A stretch of DNA of 41,089 nt from Candidatus Accumulibacter meliphilus (GCA_003332265.1 QPGA01000038.1:1-41089); one strand, 5' to 3'; counted from the first letter of the stretch, positions 32,310-40,395 are shown. Made by a program: numbers and translations. Notes: generated by a model not told the origin, from the sequence alone.

Positions 32310-32355
32310 ACTGTTAATCCGTAGGTCCCTGGTTCGAGCCCAGGTCGGGGAGCCA
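32310..32355 (+). repeat. attR core (46-bp remnant of tRNA-Asn 3' end)
   Basis: Exact copy of 4855-4900, from the anticodon loop to CCA, without the 5' half of a tRNA. This is the displaced original 3' end and marks the island's right boundary. Confidence 0.95.
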
Positions 32356-32383
32356 CAGAAAATTCCTAGTAGTACAAGCGCTT

Positions 32384-32410
32384 AGCCCAGCCCTCGCGGT
32401 TGGGCTTTTT
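32384..32410 (+). terminator. Original tRNA-Asn terminator, now orphaned
   Basis: AGCCCA / TGGGCT stem followed by TTTTTG, placed after the attR remnant as the functional terminator is placed after the intact tRNA. Both flanks also share GAAAATTC and AAGC-CTTAGCC words. Confidence 0.78.
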
Positions 32411-32800
32411 GCGTTTGGGGCGGGCGTCCGGGCCTATACCGAGCTGGAGGGTGGGTCGGGGCTTGGCGGGGGCTGGCGCGGGCAGGGCGCGTTCATGTGC
32501 GTATGCGGCTTGGGTGGGTCCGTGCTGGAGGCACGGCTGGTCGGCCAACGCTGTCGATATACCTGGGCACACACAGGGCCAGCTGTAACCCCAACTTCAA
32601 CGGTAGGTTGTCTAGAGGTCCAGTGGCGATTCATAAGAGTTTGTTTAATGTAAGATAGCCACTAAATAATGTAGTGCTGCAATAAAGATATGTGCTAGCA
32701 TCGCATGGCGACGTACAATGTCCTACCTGATAAGCAGTGAACTCAGCCAAAAATGTAGGCAGAGGGGCCCTCAGTGTGTATGCTGTACAAACATACAGCT
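32411..32800. other. Non-coding stretch right of the island
   Basis: No gene I can support; a 68-residue Pro-rich minus-strand frame looks spurious. GC content falls visibly after about 32590. A CTGT-N8-ACAG word resembling a LexA box lies at 32783-32798. Confidence 0.4.
32783..32798. promoter_or_regulatory. LexA-box-like site
   Basis: CTGTACAAACATACAG fits CTGT-N8-ACAG. Only eight positions are constrained, so about one such match is expected by chance in a window this long; no SOS gene is attached. Confidence 0.25.
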
Positions 32801-33350
32801 TTTGTGCAGGGGCCGTCATCCTGATGAATCGAAATCTGTTCCAGCCACGTCTGTCTATGGCCAAATTCTTCGACCAGTATGGGTCCGTCTCCCTGTGCAA
32901 AATGGCGCTCGACCAGACGAACTGGCCGGTCGGTTTTCGTTGCCCTTGGTGCGGGACGTCCGCGCATTGCGTTCTGCGGAGGTGCGAACCGCAAAATGTT
33001 CCAGTACAACGCGTGCCGTCATCAACTCGCGCCGATTGCGGGCACGGTCTTCCATGGCACCCATGGCACGAAGCTTCAACTGGCGGTCTGGTTTCTTGCC
33101 ATCTACCTCATCAGTCGAATTCGGATTTGGGTGCGGGCGCTGGCGCTAGAACGACCACTCGGGGTGGGGTTACCCGACCGCGTGTCCTATTCACCTCAAG
33201 TGTGATGCACGCCGTGGCCTCGGCTCGTTGCCGCACTCACTTACCGATTCAACCGTCGATTCGATCTCAGAACGCTGCATCAGTGGTTGCTCGCCGCCGC
33301 TGGCTGCTGCGCTCAATCCGAGAACACGATCTCATGGTGGGGTCTCTTGC
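32800..33350 (+). pseudogene. Decayed IS1595-family transposase
   Basis: Three fragments of one transposase can be read in different frames. The N-terminal zinc-ribbon part is SMAKFFDQYGS, then NWPVGFRCPWCGTSAHCVLR (from ATG 32824). After a frameshift near 32983 comes ANRKMFQYNACRHQLAPIAG, then LQLAVWFLAIYLIS. Finally the extreme C-terminus LTYRFNRRFDLRTLHQWLLA lies at about 33237-33300. Most of the catalytic DDE region is missing between the last two, so it cannot be active. A 9-bp in-frame tandem duplication (HGTHGT) is also visible. Terminal inverted repeats were not identified. Confidence 0.8.
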
Positions 33351-33365
33351 TAAGCAGGATGCGGT

Positions 33366-33671
33366 ATGACATACGATGAGTTCCTACGCCAACTAGGAAA
33401 GGCAGGAGTAAGCATTCGGGAGTTCGCGGAGGCCGTGAAGATGAACCGCAACTCGGTAACAAATCTCGCAAAGCAAGGTGAGGTTCCTTCACACTTGGCC
33501 GTGATGGCTACCCTCATGGGCCTCCTTGCAGACCACCACATCCAGTTCTTGGACGCTTTGGCTCGAATTGAAATCAAACCGAAAAAACCTCGGGGAGGTG
33601 CAGCGAAGGGACGTTTCGGGGGGACAAGACAAATCGACTTAAGTCTGGACACAGATGCCGATCATCACTAA
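33366..33671 (+). CDS. Small helix-turn-helix protein heading the restriction-modification locus
   Basis: 101 residues. MTYDEFLRQLGKAGVSIREF then AEAVKMNRNSVTNLAKQGEV is a Cro/XRE-like helix-turn-helix, and the C-terminal 35 residues are basic (KPKKPRGGAAKGRFGGTRQ). It precedes the first methyltransferase by 24 bp in the same direction. This is the usual place for a controller of a restriction-modification system, which delays endonuclease expression. Regulation is inferred. Confidence 0.72.
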   Translation: MTYDEFLRQLGKAGVSIREFAEAVKMNRNSVTNLAKQGEVPSHLAVMATLMGLLADHHIQFLDALARIEIKPKKPRGGAAKGRFGGTRQIDLSLDTDADHH

Positions 33672-33695
33672 GCAAGTGCAAGACGGGGAACTGAA

Positions 33696-34898
33696 ATGAC
33701 TCTTATAGATTCTGCTGTTTCGTGTGGAACGTCATCGGGAACGGGGCAGATTGCTAGCATCGATACGACCATCGATTTAGGCCGATCTATGCAGAGAGTC
33801 GCAAAGTGGTCAGTGGGCGATAGCGAAACTGCAAATGCTTTGATCCACGGCGACAATCTCAAAGCGCTTTCTCTGCTAGCTCAGGCTCACCCCGGTAGTG
33901 TAAAATGCGCCTATCTTGACCCTCCGTATAACAACGGCGAGAGCTATCAACACTACTACGACAGCATGGGGCATGAGGAGTGGCTGCTGGCGGTTACGGC
34001 ACGTATAGAGCAGATTAGGGCTCTCCTTAGTGACGACGGCAGTGTATGGATTTCGATTGATGACTCTGAACTCCATTACTTGAAGGTAGCTGCTGACGGA
34101 ATTTTCGGTCGAGTAAATTTCGTTGGGACCGTCATTTGGGAGCGTCGGACAACTAGAGAGAACCGCAAAGCATTTTCCCGGAATCATGAGTATCTGCTGG
34201 TCTACGCGAAGAAGATTGACGTGTGGGCTAAGCAGCGAAACGCTCTTCCTTTAACAGATGACGTAAAAAGTCGCTATAAGAACCCAGATGATGACCCTCG
34301 TGGCCCCTGGCAATCTATCACCGCGAATGTCCAAGAGGGACACGCTACACCCCAGCAGTATTACGGAATAATCGGGGAAAACGGCAAGGTGCACCATCCA
34401 CCGAAAGGGCGATGCTGGGTCTACGTAGAACAGCGGATGCTGCAGGAGATCGCGGCGAATAACGTGTGGTTTGGCAAAGACGGAAACTCGGTTCCTCGTT
34501 TGAAGCAGTTTCTCGCCCAGAGGAAGACGGGTTTGACCCCGGAGACGCTTTGGCGGGCAGAAGAGGTAGGTACGACGAGTACCGCTAAGAAGCATTTGTT
34601 GGACCTTTTTAGGGAGACATCTCTCTTCGATACTCCAAAACCGGAGCAACTGATTGAACGTGTTCTGGCCATCGCTTCTAACCCTGGCGACATTGTTCTT
34701 GACCCTTACCTCGGATCGGGCACTACTGCTGCCGTTGCCCACAAAATGAATCGGATCTACTGGGGAATTGAGAAGGGAGAGCATATCAAGACCCATTGCG
34801 TGTTGAGGCTAAGGCAGGTAATTACCGGAGAACGAGGCGGAGTTTCCGGACCTCTAGGGTGGAAAGGTGGGGGCGGCTTTGCTTTTTTCCGAGTTTGA
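33696..34898 (+). CDS. DNA methyltransferase, beta-class (type III Mod-like)
   Basis: 400 residues. Catalytic motif IV DPPYNN is at 75-80 near the N-terminus (HGDNLKALSLLAQAHPG, then CAYLDPPYNNGESYQHYY), and SAM-binding motif I LDPYLGSGTT is at about 335-344 near the C-terminus. This circular order defines beta-class N6-adenine/N4-cytosine methyltransferases. It lacks the long extra regions of true type III Mod proteins, and no Res helicase is nearby. It probably protects one strand of the site cut by the PLD nuclease at 36253-37410. The 3' end overlaps the next gene by 32 bp. Confidence 0.87.
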   Translation: MTLIDSAVSCGTSSGTGQIASIDTTIDLGRSMQRVAKWSVGDSETANALIHGDNLKALSLLAQAHPGSVKCAYLDPPYNNGESYQHYYDSMGHEEWLLAVTARIEQIRALLSDDGSVWISIDDSELHYLKVAADGIFGRVNFVGTVIWERRTTRENRKAFSRNHEYLLVYAKKIDVWAKQRNALPLTDDVKSRYKNPDDDPRGPWQSITANVQEGHATPQQYYGIIGENGKVHHPPKGRCWVYVEQRMLQEIAANNVWFGKDGNSVPRLKQFLAQRKTGLTPETLWRAEEVGTTSTAKKHLLDLFRETSLFDTPKPEQLIERVLAIASNPGDIVLDPYLGSGTTAAVAHKMNRIYWGIEKGEHIKTHCVLRLRQVITGERGGVSGPLGWKGGGGFAFFRV

Positions 34899-36240
34899 AG
34901 AAGTCGCGACTGGAAGAGCCAGCGGCTTTCGTCCGATTTACTATCTGGGCTGCAAAGCAGCATTCGCTGCGGCGATAAAGAGCGCTATCGATGAGGTTGA
35001 TCCTTCTGGTGGCAGAGCCCTTGATCTTTTCGCGGGTACAGGGGTGGTCGCCACTTACCTTGCCGCAGACAGGGACGTGACGACAGTCGATGTTCAGGAA
35101 TATTCTCGAGTTCTATGTTCAGCGGCACTTCGACCAGTTGGAGTGTCTCTTGGTGGAATAGAGAAATCCTGCGAACGAGTCGTGGCGGCGAGATGGCAAG
35201 CGGCGTGGTGCTTCGAACCGGTCGTTGCCTTCGAGGAGGAAGTCATCGTTGATGCGATGAAGGGGGATGTATGCGGATTGATTGAGCTTCTTGAGTCCCC
35301 GCCCTTGATTGCCTTTTCGGATGAGGGGCAACGAGTACCAGATTCACGCCTGGGTTGTGCAATTGAAGAAACCATTTCAAGACTTACGACGACGGGGTTA
35401 AGTAAATCTGAGGGTACGCTTGTTGCCAGGAGTTTTGGCGGCGTGTATTTTTCATTCAAACAGGCTGTGGTCTTAGATGCTGCTTTATCAGTTGCCCAAG
35501 CGGCGGGCGAGGAGCTACAAGATATGCTCACTGCTGCGACTCTCAGTACAGCTAGCACGCTCGTTAATACTGTCGGAAAGCAGTTTGCTCAGCCCATTCA
35601 ACCGAGAACTAGAAGCGGCATCGTTAAGCCCGGGCTGGCTAAGACGGTATATAGAGATCGTTCTCTAGATTCGATTGATGTTTATCGTGGATGGCTTAAG
35701 AAATACTCTGAGTTGCCATGCACTAATGGCAGGCACCAAGCGGTTCGCTCAGAGTACGTCGACGGTCTGTTGAAGCACGGCCCGAATTGCTCCGTGGTGT
35801 ACGCCGATCCTCCCTATACTCGGGATCATTACAGTCGCTTTTATCACGTGCTCGAAACCATGTGCCTTCGAGACAATCCATCTACATCGAGGGTCGTAAA
35901 GGGTGGAGCGTCAATGATGAGTCGAGGGGTATATCGGGAAGATCGCCATCAGTCTCCTTTCTGTATTAGATCGATCGCGCCCATGGCATTCGAAGCCCTC
36001 TTCAGTAGAGCCCGGCAGTTCGATCTTCCGCTTGTACTTTCATACTCACCACACCAGGAAGGAGACGGTACGCACCCGCGTGTGGTTTCGATGAAGCAAA
36101 TCGTTGATCTGGCGGAAAGGCACTACCGAAGGGTTGAGACCCGCGCGGTCGACGGGGTTAAGCACAATCAGCTCAACCGTAACGGCCTGAAGCTAAAGAT
36201 GCGCGACCAAGCCGAAGTTATTGTTAAGTGCTTCGTTTGA
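34867..36240 (+). CDS. DNA adenine methyltransferase, D12-like (motif I first)
   Basis: 457 residues from a GTG at 34867. N-terminal FRPIYYLGCK carries the Lys seen in D12-type enzymes. Motif I ALDLFAGTGV is at 51-60, and motif IV ADPPYTRDHYSRFYH is at about 313-327. It differs in motif order from the neighbouring methyltransferase, so the pair probably modifies different strands or bases of one asymmetric site. It overlaps the upstream methyltransferase by 32 bp and converges with the endonuclease gene, with 12 bp between the stops. Confidence 0.83.
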   Translation: MGAALLFSEFEEVATGRASGFRPIYYLGCKAAFAAAIKSAIDEVDPSGGRALDLFAGTGVVATYLAADRDVTTVDVQEYSRVLCSAALRPVGVSLGGIEKSCERVVAARWQAAWCFEPVVAFEEEVIVDAMKGDVCGLIELLESPPLIAFSDEGQRVPDSRLGCAIEETISRLTTTGLSKSEGTLVARSFGGVYFSFKQAVVLDAALSVAQAAGEELQDMLTAATLSTASTLVNTVGKQFAQPIQPRTRSGIVKPGLAKTVYRDRSLDSIDVYRGWLKKYSELPCTNGRHQAVRSEYVDGLLKHGPNCSVVYADPPYTRDHYSRFYHVLETMCLRDNPSTSRVVKGGASMMSRGVYREDRHQSPFCIRSIAPMAFEALFSRARQFDLPLVLSYSPHQEGDGTHPRVVSMKQIVDLAERHYRRVETRAVDGVKHNQLNRNGLKLKMRDQAEVIVKCFV

Positions 36241-36252
36241 TCACTCTTCCAC

Positions 36253-37410
36253 TTACGGCTCCGCAGTTGGAAGACGGATAGGCAGTAGGTTACCCGGGAC
36301 AGCCGGCCATGCTGCGCGAAGGTCGTCGGAAGTGGTGAAGAGTACTCGCATCAAACGTCTCTGACCGGGTTTTTTGGCGGGATCTAGGAGCGAGCTCACT
36401 TTGTCGTAATCCGCTTGCTCTGACTTTGGACGAATGATTGTATAGCGGAAAGAGCGCTGATCCAGTTTTACCGCTACCAAGAGCATCCGCTCGTCGTGGT
36501 CACCGGTCTCGTAATTGCCCTTGGACTCCGGAAGCTCTAAACGGTAGTTCTGGCTGGCGTTGACGAAAAGCCAAACCTTCCTCACAGAGTGAGGCTTGTC
36601 ACTCAAGTTAACGTACTGCATGAAGATGTACTTGTCTGCTCCCCTATGGCCGAAGAACTCGTCGAGCGCGGTTTTCCCCACGTCTCCTTGGCCGACTCGA
36701 GTGCTCGGCAGCTCTCTGATGAGGACCTCGTTCGAGTCGAAATCGCTAGCGGCTGCTGGTGCAGCATCCGTCGGCGGTTGAGCCCCTGATTGCGGCTTGG
36801 CCTTTGGTTTCGCTGCTGCCTTTCGTCCGTTTGAATAGCGTACTCTTGCATTTGCGATGGCCTTTTCTACAACGCGGGCGTCATCGAGAGAGAGCAGAGT
36901 TCCGGCGACCCCTTGAGCCTTGAGCCATGCGCTAATTTCCTTGGATACTGTGCTGGCATCCGCTCCGCTTAAGGACTGGACGCTGAACGCTTCCCAGTTG
37001 GCGGGTTGCCCCCCTGGCTGCTTTCCAAGACCACGTTCTGTAAGGTTGCCAGAACCCGTGATTAGAGAGACTCGACCTTGCTTCTGGAACCATGAAAACT
37101 TTGGGTGGAACGTGCTCGGCGCCTGATCATGAAGGAAGACCTGAGCTTTGAGGGACTTACCGTGCGTGGAAACTTTCTCACCAATGCTTAGTAGGGCTTC
37201 TGCGTTTGTTATTGCATCAATGCCCACGATCAGGTGAAAAGGTCGGCCTGCTTTTAGCATGTGCGAAATATTAGGGAGGCCAAAAATCGCCTCAACGCCC
37301 CCTTTAGACGCGAACGCAAAAACGCCGCCACCACCCTCAGCATCCTTCGAGCAGTCGTTAAGGGTATCAAGAAGGCCGGCAGATCCCGGTTGCTGAAAGA
37401 AGAAGGACAT
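36253..37410 (-). CDS. PLD-family restriction endonuclease, BfiI/NgoFVII-like
   Basis: 385 residues. The N-terminal phospholipase-D-type nuclease domain has one HKD motif per chain: H102 and K104 in STFHPKFSWF, and N122 in LITGSGNLTERGL, with E140 as possible fourth residue. An Ala/Lys/Pro linker (about 195-220) leads to a C-terminal domain (EVLIRELPSTRVGQGDVGKT, then RKVWLFVNASQNYRLELPES) resembling the B3-like DNA-recognition domain of BfiI and NgoFVII. BfiI is a metal-independent type IIS enzyme of 358 residues that works with two methyltransferases; the same three-gene set is present here. Recognition sequence unknown. Confidence 0.8.
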   Translation of the reverse strand: MSFFFQQPGSAGLLDTLNDCSKDAEGGGGVFAFASKGGVEAIFGLPNISHMLKAGRPFHLIVGIDAITNAEALLSIGEKVSTHGKSLKAQVFLHDQAPSTFHPKFSWFQKQGRVSLITGSGNLTERGLGKQPGGQPANWEAFSVQSLSGADASTVSKEISAWLKAQGVAGTLLSLDDARVVEKAIANARVRYSNGRKAAAKPKAKPQSGAQPPTDAAPAAASDFDSNEVLIRELPSTRVGQGDVGKTALDEFFGHRGADKYIFMQYVNLSDKPHSVRKVWLFVNASQNYRLELPESKGNYETGDHDERMLLVAVKLDQRSFRYTIIRPKSEQADYDKVSSLLDPAKKPGQRRLMRVLFTTSDDLRAAWPAVPGNLLPIRLPTAEP

Positions 37411-37901
37411 GATTTCGCTTAAGAATAGGTCATCGAGCTAAGCTACGAGATGTCGGGGCACGTGGCAAGACTTTCGCTTGGTAATCGATGCTTGATCGTC
37501 CTTTCAGGGCGCACCAGCCGACAAAATATTGCAGGAACAGTTGGCGGGCTGCCGCGACTGAATTGCCGTCTGGCAACAGATGTCTGTGGCCGGCAGCTTT
37601 AAGATCAGGCCCGGCCATAGCACTTACAGACGCTATCAGGCGGGATGGGGTCGAAGTGAGCCAGCCCCTAAACCGACGGATAGGCCTTCTATCCAGTTCC
37701 TAGATTCAGCGCCCCTTCCAGCGAGAGAAGTGTCGAGGGTAGTCCCTTGCCTCAGTTCCTGAACCCCGACAGCCGACCTGGCCTCGCAGCAACTCTTGTT
37801 CGCCGCGGAAACCTGACGTCAGCCCATATCACCCAAGCCGACTCGCCAAAAATCCCAACCAGCAACACACCCAATCCCCAACCCACGCCCAGGAGCCGCC
37901 C
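37411..37901. other. Non-coding gap between the restriction locus and the next gene cluster
   Basis: About 490 bp with only short frames lacking ribosome sites or recognisable protein character. It is a composition boundary: the restriction-modification locus to the left is less GC-rich than the genes to the right. The endonuclease promoter should lie near its left end. Confidence 0.4.
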
Positions 37902-38569
37902 ATGAAGAAACTCGCCACCGCCATAGCCATCACCGCCGCACTCGCCGCCGCAACCCACCAATTCCTCCACGCCTCCGCCGACCCTCACCAATCCAACCTC
38001 CAGTCCAAGCTCCACGCCGTAGAGAAAACCCTTTCCGAGACCCAGAACGACCTCCTCGGCTATACCACTTTCACCCAATACCTGAAGGTCACCAAGAAAG
38101 CCATGTCCAGCCGGACGAAATTCCTGGCCGCCAGAATCGACCGAACCTACGTCCATGTCGAGCACATCAACAGGTCAGCGCTGGGCATCAAGTCGGACGC
38201 CACCATCATCCTGAACTACGCGGTGGAGTATTCCGTCGGCTACGACCTGAGCCCCGAGAGTTTCAGCGTTTCAGGAGACGCCACCGGCATCACCGTGACG
38301 CTGAAGAAACCGGAACTGGTAGCGTCGCCGGCCATCGGGGCGATTTCCCATGAAATTCCCGGTAAGGGCCTGCTCATTGATGAGAAGGAGCAAGTGATCG
38401 CCCTGCAGCAGCAGCTGACCATCGCCGCCGAGAAGCAGGGCAACGCCATCAGTATGGAGGAAGCAGTGAACGCCCTCTGCGAGCGGAAGTTTGGGGATTC
38501 CTGCGCGACTTCCTGGCGAAGCAGCCGAACGTTCGCGCCGTCCCAATGATCACATTCGCGTATCGCTGA
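37902..38569 (+). pseudogene. DUF4230-like exported protein with a C-terminal frameshift
   Basis: The intact part starts MKKLATAIAITAALAAATHQ, a signal peptide or N-terminal anchor, with AGGAG upstream. The body (TTFTQYLKVTKKAMSSRTKF, then VHVEHINRSALGIKSDATII) matches DUF4230-type proteins. The open frame ends at 38549 with an unnatural tail (CATSWRSSRTFAPSQ). Restoring one T near 38497-38500 (GGGATT to GGGATTT) instead gives LRDFLAKQPNVRAVPMITFA-YR and a stop at 38567-38569, a much more natural end. It is either a recent deletion or a sequencing error. Confidence 0.7.
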
Positions 38570-38655
38570 GTCCCGAGCAGCACCGCAGCACTGCAGTACC
38601 GAGCGCCACCAAAGCAGTACCGCAGCACTCACCCGTTAGTTCTCACCCCGCCGAG

Positions 38656-38688
38656 CCCGCCATTTCACAGTGGTCGGGCATTTTTTTC
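38656..38688 (+). terminator. Terminator after the DUF4230-like gene
   Basis: GCCCG / CGGGC stem with a 15-base loop followed by A and seven T residues. Confidence 0.65.
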
Positions 38689-38708
38689 GTCCACGAAAGG
38701 AGTCCCAA

Positions 38709-38834
38709 ATGTCATTCACCATCACCGATCAGCTTCCCACTGATCATCGCACCGCCAGCCGTTACCACCGCCGCAATAGCCACCAACCGCATTCCCTGCC
38801 CACACAGGAGGCGACCCATGCTCGTCCTTCGTGA
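38709..38834 (+). CDS. Small ORF of 41 residues with a strong ribosome site
   Basis: MSFTITDQLPTDHRTASRYH, ending HARPS. AAGGAG lies seven bases before the ATG, and the 3' end overlaps the next gene's start by 17 bp. The composition is His/Arg-rich and no family is recognised. It may be a leader peptide for the next gene rather than a functional protein. Confidence 0.45.
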   Translation: MSFTITDQLPTDHRTASRYHRRNSHQPHSLPTQEATHARPS

Positions 38835-39186
38835 TCCCGAGGCCACCCACAGGATCGCCGCCCCGGAGATACGCCGACTCGTAGAGCAGCGGTTCCTCGA
38901 TATCTGTGCTGAGGAGCCCTACGAGCCAGACCTGCACGGCTACATGATCGTCGTCGAAGCGGGCGATAGCGTTCAGGACGTGGAGGAGGAGAGCGGTTGC
39001 CCCCTGTATGGCGCTGCCGGTTCCTCACCGTACTTCGAAGTTCTGGAGGAACTGGACACCTGCTACGAAATGGTCTTCGTCCCCGGCGACGGCGATTTCG
39101 GTGTCGTGATCATCATCCCCAAGCTGGTAGGCATCGCCCCCGAGCTTCTCGCCGTGTGTGCCGAGTATGCAGTCCCGGCGCCCTGA
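38818..39186 (+). CDS. Unrecognised 122-residue acidic protein
   Basis: Begins MLVLRDPEATHRIAAPEIRR with AGGAGG upstream. Acidic alpha/beta sequence (MIVVEAGDSVQDVEEESGCP, then CYEMVFVPGDGDFGVVIIIP). No family known to me. A terminator follows at 39234-39269. Part of a run of short, individually spaced genes typical of plasmid or phage accessory regions. Confidence 0.65.
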   Translation: MLVLRDPEATHRIAAPEIRRLVEQRFLDICAEEPYEPDLHGYMIVVEAGDSVQDVEEESGCPLYGAAGSSPYFEVLEELDTCYEMVFVPGDGDFGVVIIIPKLVGIAPELLAVCAEYAVPAP

Positions 39187-39233
39187 AGCGTACCAGGCAG
39201 TCCAACCAAGCCGCATCTTTTCCATCTACCCCC

Positions 39234-39269
39234 AGCCACCCTGGCCATCACGGTCTCGGTGGCTTTTTT
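39234..39269 (+). terminator. Terminator between two short accessory genes
   Basis: AGCCACC / GGTGGCT stem with a 17-base loop and a run of six T residues counting the last base of the stem; it ends 18 bases before the next ATG. Confidence 0.72.
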
Positions 39270-39286
39270 CATTTCTGGAGCCCGTT

Positions 39287-39694
39287 ATGCAGAACCATCC
39301 CAATCATCCGATCCCCAAGGACGCCATCGTTATCGAGATGGTGGAGCACCTCGATGCCGACGATCGCGAAGCCTTCGAGGAGCGCGCCGCCATCATCGAG
39401 TACGACGGCCAGCTGCCGCGTGCCCACGCCGAATGCCTCGCGCTGCTGGAGGTGCTGCGACGTGATCCATTGGCCGTGAAAGGTGTCGTCGTCCTGCAGG
39501 CTGAAATCGATGGCGGCACCGAATGGCTGCTGACCACCGACCTTGCCTTCGCCCGCGCACAGCTGGCGGATATCGGGGCAGGGAAGTCGCTGTTCTCGAT
39601 CCAGTGGAGAGGTCATGGCGGCGCAGTGCGGCGGCGTCGCAGTCCTGGGTACGCTTGGCTAAGGCGCGCCAATCTGACCATCTTATATGGATGA
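39287..39694 (+). CDS. Unrecognised 135-residue accessory protein
   Basis: Start at 39287 chosen for GGAG eight bases upstream and a natural N-terminus (MQNHPNHPIPKDAIVIEMVE). The main part is acidic and helical (HLDADDREAFEERAAIIEYD, then AHAECLALLEVLRRDPLAVK). The last 30 residues (GHGGAVRRRRSPGYAWLRRA) are basic and unlike the rest, so the 3' end may be frameshifted as in its neighbours. Function unknown. Confidence 0.6.
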   Translation: MQNHPNHPIPKDAIVIEMVEHLDADDREAFEERAAIIEYDGQLPRAHAECLALLEVLRRDPLAVKGVVVLQAEIDGGTEWLLTTDLAFARAQLADIGAGKSLFSIQWRGHGGAVRRRRSPGYAWLRRANLTILYG

Positions 39695-39733
39695 AGAAAT
39701 CCACCGCCCACCATCACGTAAAGGAGTCACGCA

Positions 39734-40185
39734 ATGAAGAAAGCAGTACAGAAAACACCAGCAGCCACGACCAAGGCGGCAGCCAAAGTAACCACCAAGG
39801 CCACCACCACCACCACCGAGCTACCCCTGCGCATCCTGAAGATCGCCCGCTGCCCGACGGTCTCCGGGAAATCTCCGGGAAATCGGCGCTGACGTATCAC
39901 CTTGGCTGTACCCCGGAATCGGTCATCAAGATTCGCCTCTATGGCAACACCGGAAGCGGCTTCCTGAATCAGGACTGGATAGGCTGGACCGCGATTCAGG
40001 AGAAGCTTGAACTGCATAGCCCTTTCACGTCACAGGTGCTGCACGCGCTGTTCAGCGGGAAGTCCCTGAACAGTCCCGGCTTTCTGATGGCGGTGCTCAG
40101 GGTGGAAGGCGTGGTGAAGGCTTCGACAGTGAAAGGGCGCTGCTATGAGCTGACGAAGGACGCCGGGTTTCTGGCCGAGATCTGA
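39734..40185 (+). pseudogene. Accessory gene broken by an 11-bp tandem duplication
   Basis: The ATG at 39734 (AAGGAG upstream) starts MKKAVQKTPAATTKAAAKVT and runs through a Lys/Thr/Ala-rich tail to PTVSGKS, where TCTCCGGGAAA is present twice in tandem (39861-39871 and 39872-39882). The extra 11 bases shift the frame into an early stop. Removing one copy restores a continuous frame: VSGKSALTYHLGCTPESVIK, on to a stop at 40183-40185, about 146 residues. The C-terminal part is well formed (SLNSPGFLMAVLRVEGVVKA). Family unknown. Confidence 0.82.
39861..39882 (+). repeat. 11-bp tandem duplication
   Basis: Two adjacent copies of TCTCCGGGAAA. Because 11 is not a multiple of three, the duplication interrupts the reading frame of the gene at 39734-40185. 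Confidence 0.93.
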
Positions 40186-40203
40186 GCACGGTCATCAATC
40201 GTG

Positions 40204-40395
40204 ATGGAAAAAAGAGCGATTGTGATCAAGCAGGTTGATGCTCTTTTCGATAAACCCATGATTATTCACATGTTCTCGACCGATGATGGACTGCTCGAAG
40301 TGCCATCACGACGTGATCAGAATTTGGTCATCAAGAATGACGTGTTGCAGGCAGCTGAAATCGTTTTTCTTTTTTTGTTTTTTTGTCATAAATGA
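40204..40395 (+). CDS. Doubtful small ORF (63 residues)
   Basis: MEKRAIVIKQVDALFDKPMI followed by a hydrophobic end (AAEIVFLFLFFCHK). There is no ribosome site, and the end is encoded by a T-rich run. It could be a small membrane peptide, but may equally be chance. Confidence 0.25.
   Translation: MEKRAIVIKQVDALFDKPMIIHMFSTDDGLLEVPSRRDQNLVIKNDVLQAAEIVFLFLFFCHK

Larger units (their letters stand above)
4855..32355. mobile_element. 27.5-kb integrative island at tRNA-Asn, phage-satellite-like backbone with BREX cargo
   Basis: Bounded by a perfect 46-bp direct repeat (4855-4900 and 32310-32355) of the tRNA-Asn 3' end, with a P4-type tyrosine integrase just inside the right end. Backbone genes, all on the minus strand, are integrase, AlpA-like protein, TOPRIM/DUF3987 primase-helicase, small satellite-type proteins, and a terminase small subunit operon. 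No structural phage genes, large terminase or conjugation genes were seen. This gene content is that of phage satellites (P4/PICI-like) rather than of a prophage or ICE. The 15-kb BREX operon sits in the middle in the opposite orientation. Whether it excises, replicates or is packaged cannot be told from sequence. Confidence 0.88.

Noticed and set aside
32783-32798. Functional LexA box
   Set aside because: Matches the minimal pattern only, is expected about once by chance in this length, and precedes a dead transposase. Kept only as a low-confidence site.
32737-33369. Continuous 210-codon frame over the IS1595 remnant
   Set aside because: Only the first part resembles a transposase; the rest is frame-shifted noise, with true transposase text in other frames.
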